Source: Distichodus sexfasciatus
Taxonomy: Eukaryota > Chordata > Actinopteri > Characiformes > Distichodontidae
Direction of reading: 5' to 3'
DNA length: 64,000 nt
NCBI GenBank assembly: GCA_032718565.1
Contig: JAVGVS010000001.1
Span: 3,358,503-3,422,502, forward strand
Shown: positions 59,930 to 64,000 of the stretch, one piece after another
Layout of the letters: each line of letters begins with the position of its first letter
How positions within the stretch are numbered: position 1 is the stretch's first letter
The notes under the pieces: generated by a model
Databases searched by the model: none
What the model was told of the DNA's origin: nothing
The model's input: the letters and a program-made list of their open reading frames with translations, nothing else
Made by a program: the position numbers and the translations under genes

Positions 59930-60560
59930 TGTTTGTCTTGTCTGCATTACATCACATCTGGTGCAGTCTGCATCAAAACGCAATGATCATTTCTCAGCGA
60001 GTAACTAGTGATTGATAATCTGCAGCTCAGTGTTTGTGCTGTGATGTGCAGCAGTCCGTGTGTGGAACCGCTACAGCTGCTTCGCCACAGAAAAGGATTT
60101 TAAAGGAGAGCACCGTGTGGCTTCGGCTTAGTCTCAGTGGGAGAGAGCCTGAGAGTATGTGTGTGAGTGTGTATGAATGTGAGGAAGGGAGAGAGAGAGA
60201 GAGAGAGAGTCAGTGATACCGGGAGACACAGGTGGTGAAGAATGCATGTCTCTCCGTACTCATGCACGAGTGCTCTGGGGGACAGCGGGGACGATAATGG
60301 AAGCGGTGGCTGCCGTGGCCGTATTGATTGCTCAGGCCAGTAGTTTATTGTTCTAAGGAGTGACCAGCAGCAACCCGCAGGGGCCCAGCTCTTCCAGCCT
60401 CCGGTGCTGCGTGTGCACGGGCCGCTGCAACCAGCCGGGTAATTGTTTGTGGTGTTGGTTGGGCCGATGCTGGAGCCCCACAGGGAGAGGAGTTGCTTCA
60501 GCCTGTGACCTTTCCTTTACTGAGAACAGGCCCGATCCACAGATTGAGTGAAGAACATAT
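59930..60560. other. Candidate conserved non-coding / promoter-like block
   Basis: Repeat-free except for a GA run (60187-60209). CpG-rich at 60270-60530, with AGTTTATTGTTCTAAGG (SOX-type) at about 60341. Inference. Confidence 0.4.
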
Positions 60561-60627
60561 CAATGTAGCTCTCTCCCCCTGCTCTCCAATTAACACACAC
60601 ACTGATACACACACACAAACACCCAGT

Positions 60628-60990
60628 TGAGTCTTCCTATCTTTGTGAGGTACTTTCTTTCACTCCCTGAATTACTAGATCTAAAAACTCTACCTAAGCA
60701 ATTCTGCCTAATCCTAACATTTGTTCATATAAATTTCTAATTTTATATAAAATCAAAAGTGTCACAAAATTACAGAAGTCTTACAAATCTGAGACTTTTC
60801 TCTCATGTAGGGGATCTCACAACCACCTTTTTTTGTGAGGTATTTTCTTTGACTTCCACAATAACTAGGTCTAATTAATTCTATCAAAGCACCTAATCCC
60901 AATCTTTCTCAAATGAATTCTTGATTTTACATAAAAGTAAATATGTCCTCACAATGTTTAGGGGACTCTTTTAGTAGACAAGGAGGTCTT
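60628..60990 (+). repeat. Interspersed repeat family 3, two tandem copies
   Basis: Two units each begin CTTTTTTTGTGAGG or TATCTTTGTGAGG (60639 and 60832) and carry CCTAATCC (60708, 60891). Flanked by CA on both sides. Confidence 0.65.
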
Positions 60991-61010
60991 CACAAACACC
61001 TATGCACACA

Positions 61011-61679
61011 CACACATACGTGCGCACACACAGAGGCTCAGTCTGTGAGTTTGGGGCACGACAGCAGAGCAGGAATACAATAGATCAGCTAATAGCTAAT
61101 CATGGCTCCCGGAAGCTAAAAGAAACAAGACCTGTGTTTATCCTGTCTGTCTTTTAATTGGGCTTGAACACAGTATTGAGGATTTGTAGTTTCGACAAGT
61201 GCTGGGAAGATTTTGTTCATGCGTGTGTATGTGCGTGCGTGTTGACTCGTTTATGTTCTCTGTGATCTTTGCCCCTGTAATTCTGATCTATCAATACAAC
61301 CTTGATTTTTAATGAGAATTTGATGTAGATGAATATGTGGGAATAATCACAGAAATTCTCAGCATTATCTGTGTGTGATTTAACACTGGGGTTTGTGCTG
61401 TTTCTCTGTGTTATAGAATAAAGTATACATAAGTTCCCTTCTGGACATGCTGATGATAAATTACCGTTCAGCACATTCTGTGTTCTTAACACCCTTTATT
61501 AGAGCTGACCCAGATAAACAGCCAACAACTCTACTGCACAAAGTTGTTTTATGTGTGAGTGCAGGCATGTGTGGTTGTGACCTGTGGCTTAGTGAGATCT
61601 CACTCTTGCTGCTCACTCACTCACTACTAAATGTAGATATCCAGTCTTCCTCAAATGAACAAACACAATTTGGCAAATA
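61011..61679. other. Intergenic DNA
   Basis: No supported gene. Confidence 0.45.
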
Positions 61680-61945
61680 GTACAAAATGAAATCGAGCGT
61701 CCTCCTCTGTCCAATCCTGCTCTCGCGCTCCCTGGAGGTTCCTCTCCAGAGTCCTCCCAGGAGCTGAGGAGTCCGGCTCCATCCTCGCACACATTATCCG
61801 TGAGCGAGCGAACTCTATTTGGGAATTGGTAAAGCGCGCAGAGAGAGAAATGGACTCAGAATAGAACGGAGCAGCAAATTCCATTTCACATCTGAAGTGG
61901 CAGAGCTGCAGAGAGATCATTTGGTTTGGAGTGAGTAAACACAGA
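61680..61945. other. CpG-rich candidate regulatory block
   Basis: CpG clusters (CTCTCGCGCTCC, GAGCGAGCGAAC, AAAGCGCGCAG) in balanced sequence, ending just before a TG microsatellite. A domain-free 89-codon minus-strand ORF covers it. Confidence 0.35.
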
Positions 61946-61959
61946 CTCTATCGAAAGCA

Positions 61960-61960
<1 letters not shown>

Positions 61961-62003
<43 letters not shown>

Positions 62004-62041
62004 GTGGGAGTGTGTGTGTGTGTGTAAGTGTGTGTATGTGT
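61961..62041. repeat. TG microsatellite
   Basis: Long TG run with GCG and GGAG interruptions. Confidence 0.95.
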
Positions 62042-63049
62042 GGTGTCTGAGACAGAGGGAGGAAGGGAGGAAATGTGAAGCAGGAAGTGCAGGAGTTATG
62101 AGAGGAAGTTCAGTGCGCCAGAAAATAAGAGCACTTTCAGATCAGATGGAACTGCCTGTCTTTGTCTGACATTCACTTTTGAAGTTTGAAAGTATTTGTT
62201 TTTATATATCAATAAACAGTATTATATTGTTAAAAGGTTTATATATAAATTGATTTAATAACTTTAATGTTTACCTGGAAAAATATGGTTAAAACATGTA
62301 GAACTATAACCATGAGGAAGCTTTAAAAATGTAGGAAAAAGTGCATAAATATGTAATTTCTATCTATTTTCAAGTTTTTCCTATTTATCTCAGAGACATT
62401 TGATCTGTTAAGGTTGTTCACGTACGGACACACACACACGCACACACAGCTCCAGCCTCTGAAAGCTATTCTCCAGATCTATAATGCAAAATACCTGGAG
62501 AGGGAGGCTGGGATACTTTGTTGTTTTGACATTGAAAACATGCAATTTCTATAGGCCCGGCCTGAGCTACCCACTCGATATATTGAGCGGCTGAACATAT
62601 GTGTAATAGAGGTATTAGAGGAAGGTCCTGCAGGTGAGAATTTCTCTCTATCTATAACCCATTTATTCATATGATACATAAACTGATCAAATGCATCATA
62701 AGAAGGAATGCAGAGCTGCTTTGACCACAAAAGTTGCTTTTAAAGTTGTAGTTTAGTGATATTTTTAGTGAGATTAGGCTGCAAAACGTATAATGTTGTA
62801 GAAACAGTTGGATTTCAAAGAGAGTAATGCCTGATTTATGAACTTTATAACAATATGCTGATGTGGTTAACAAGGAATGAAAGAAAGAAAGAAAGGAACA
62901 GCAAGTAGCTTATTAGCTTTTATATATAGTTATAGTGTGTTTAGGTGGAATCCTTCCCAAAAAACTCTTCTTCAAAAAGCAAAAAGTATGCATTAGTGTA
63001 AGCCTGCTCATTTATCTTATGTTAATTATTATATAATTAATATATGAAA
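62042..63049. other. AT-rich intergenic DNA
   Basis: Short GAAA run at 62878-62894. No gene. Confidence 0.45.
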
Positions 63050-63233
63050 ATGAGTGAGTGATTATTTGTCATTGTGAAAACACCGCCTCACAGCACACAG
63101 TGCACCACAATGAAAAGTGACTCTGGGCTTGCTCATGAGTACGTCAGCTGTACCTTTACCATTCTGGGATTCGAACCGGTGACCTTCCATTCACGGGCCG
63201 AATTCCTTAACGGTTATTTTACCAGCTGCCCCA
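63050..63233 (-). mobile_element. SINE family 2, near full length
   Basis: Tail TGAGTGAGTGATTATTTGTC at 63050 is identical to that at 43912. GCTTGCTCATGAGTAC and the reversed B-box GGGATTCGAACC (63167) follow, ending in the tRNA-like head ACCAGCTGCCCC. Confidence 0.85.
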
Positions 63234-63529
63234 TATGTGCATGCCCTATATGTAGTCTTTCCAATCATTCTAAAACTGCCTCAAAGTATATCACGTTCCA
63301 TAAATCAGATTTTTAAATTTTTTTTCCTTCAGAAGCCATTCAAACTGAGTTCATCCCTTCATGCCATGTTATTTTAAATGTTGACTATATTTTTTCCCTA
63401 ATAAAAGTACCACAGGGGAATGTTATCATTATTTATAATTGTTAAATATCTCCTAATGTATTACATGCACTGGTACTGTATAGCAGAGTAATTTATTATG
63501 TGCCAGACATTTTTGATCATAGTACTGTA

Positions 63530-64000
63530 GAACTATAAAAAGGACGTGGCTTCCTCACCATTGGTCTGCCACTTTATAGCAATGGGCCGAGAATCGCTCT
63601 GCTCTTTCTCACAATCACACTGCTGCTCCGAACAGAGGATGAAAGAGAAAAGCATTAATTGAACGACCTTGGCATGGGTGCCTTTTCACGAGGAGATCCA
63701 CTTCAGCATCGAAAGCAGAGGGAGGAAAGAGAAATTGTGTTTTAGTGGGTATTTTAGAATTTCACGCTTTGACCATATCTCCCTGAATACTGACCAATGC
63801 TGCTGGAAATGACATTTTCTGGTTAACAGTTGTGACCTTCTTCACGAGTCCTCCTGGAGAGGTGTAAATACAATGAGCCCTACTGAGCATGCCTCAACCT
63901 CACAAAAGACTGGCAGCTAAAAATGCCCGCACAAGAGTCTGTCTTAAGACCAACGCCAGCAGGACTACACAAAGGCTTTACAAGGTTGCTTTTTCCCCCT
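63530..64000. other. Candidate conserved non-coding block, runs off the window
   Basis: About 470 bp without repeats, GC-balanced. It starts at a TATA-like CTATAAAAAGGACG and includes AGCATTAATTGAACGACC. No coding signal in the visible part. Confidence 0.4.

Overview
This is vertebrate genomic DNA, almost certainly from a teleost (ray-finned) fish. The evidence is its introns with GT/AG borders, two tRNA-derived SINE families, a 5'-truncated non-LTR retrotransposon, Tc1-like, hAT-like and THAP-bearing DNA transposon remnants, and abundant CT, CA and TA microsatellites. There are no operons, no CRISPR array and no bacterial or phage genes. I could not run any search; family names come from recognised motifs.

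Region 1 (about 280-3613, + strand) holds the 3' half of a gene of the GRB7/GRB10/GRB14 adaptor family, closest to GRB14. Seven exon-like blocks follow family order: the end of the PH domain, a linker, the BPS region, and the SH2 domain with its stop codon. Two exons (940-999 and 2691-2807) are clean. The others carry repeated one-base frameshifts and in-frame stops, so the copy looks like a decaying pseudogene, or less likely a badly called stretch of assembly. A full-length SINE sits in one intron.

Region 2 (about 3.6 kb to the end) has no coding gene I can support: a gene desert of about 60 kb. In human, the 3' side of GRB14 faces the large desert leading to FIGN, and this layout fits that. 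The desert alternates three kinds of sequence: (a) mobile-element debris (LINE at 7.2-8.7 kb; SINEs at 6.8, 10.0, 21.3, 44.0, 49.9 and 63.1 kb; Tc1-like pieces at 40.0-40.5 and 57.7-57.9 kb; hAT-like elements at 41.1-41.7 and 47.8-48.3 kb; a THAP-bearing piece at 53.3-54.2 kb; an LTR/UTR-like repetitive stretch at 58.5-59.1 kb); (b) simple and cryptic tandem repeats, including a G/T-rich degenerate minisatellite at 51.5-52.3 kb and a pure purine tract at 22.7-23.0 kb; (c) compositionally complex, repeat-free, locally CpG-rich blocks dense in homeodomain-, POU- and SOX-type motifs, which I read as candidate conserved non-coding elements (cis-regulatory DNA). CTCF-like motifs near 2.2, 11.2 and 17.5 kb could be chromatin-boundary sites.

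Taken together, the window looks like a dying grb14-type copy fused to a retained regulatory landscape. The most useful tests are whether an intact grb14 exists elsewhere in the genome and whether the candidate blocks align with the GRB14-FIGN desert of other fishes and tetrapods.
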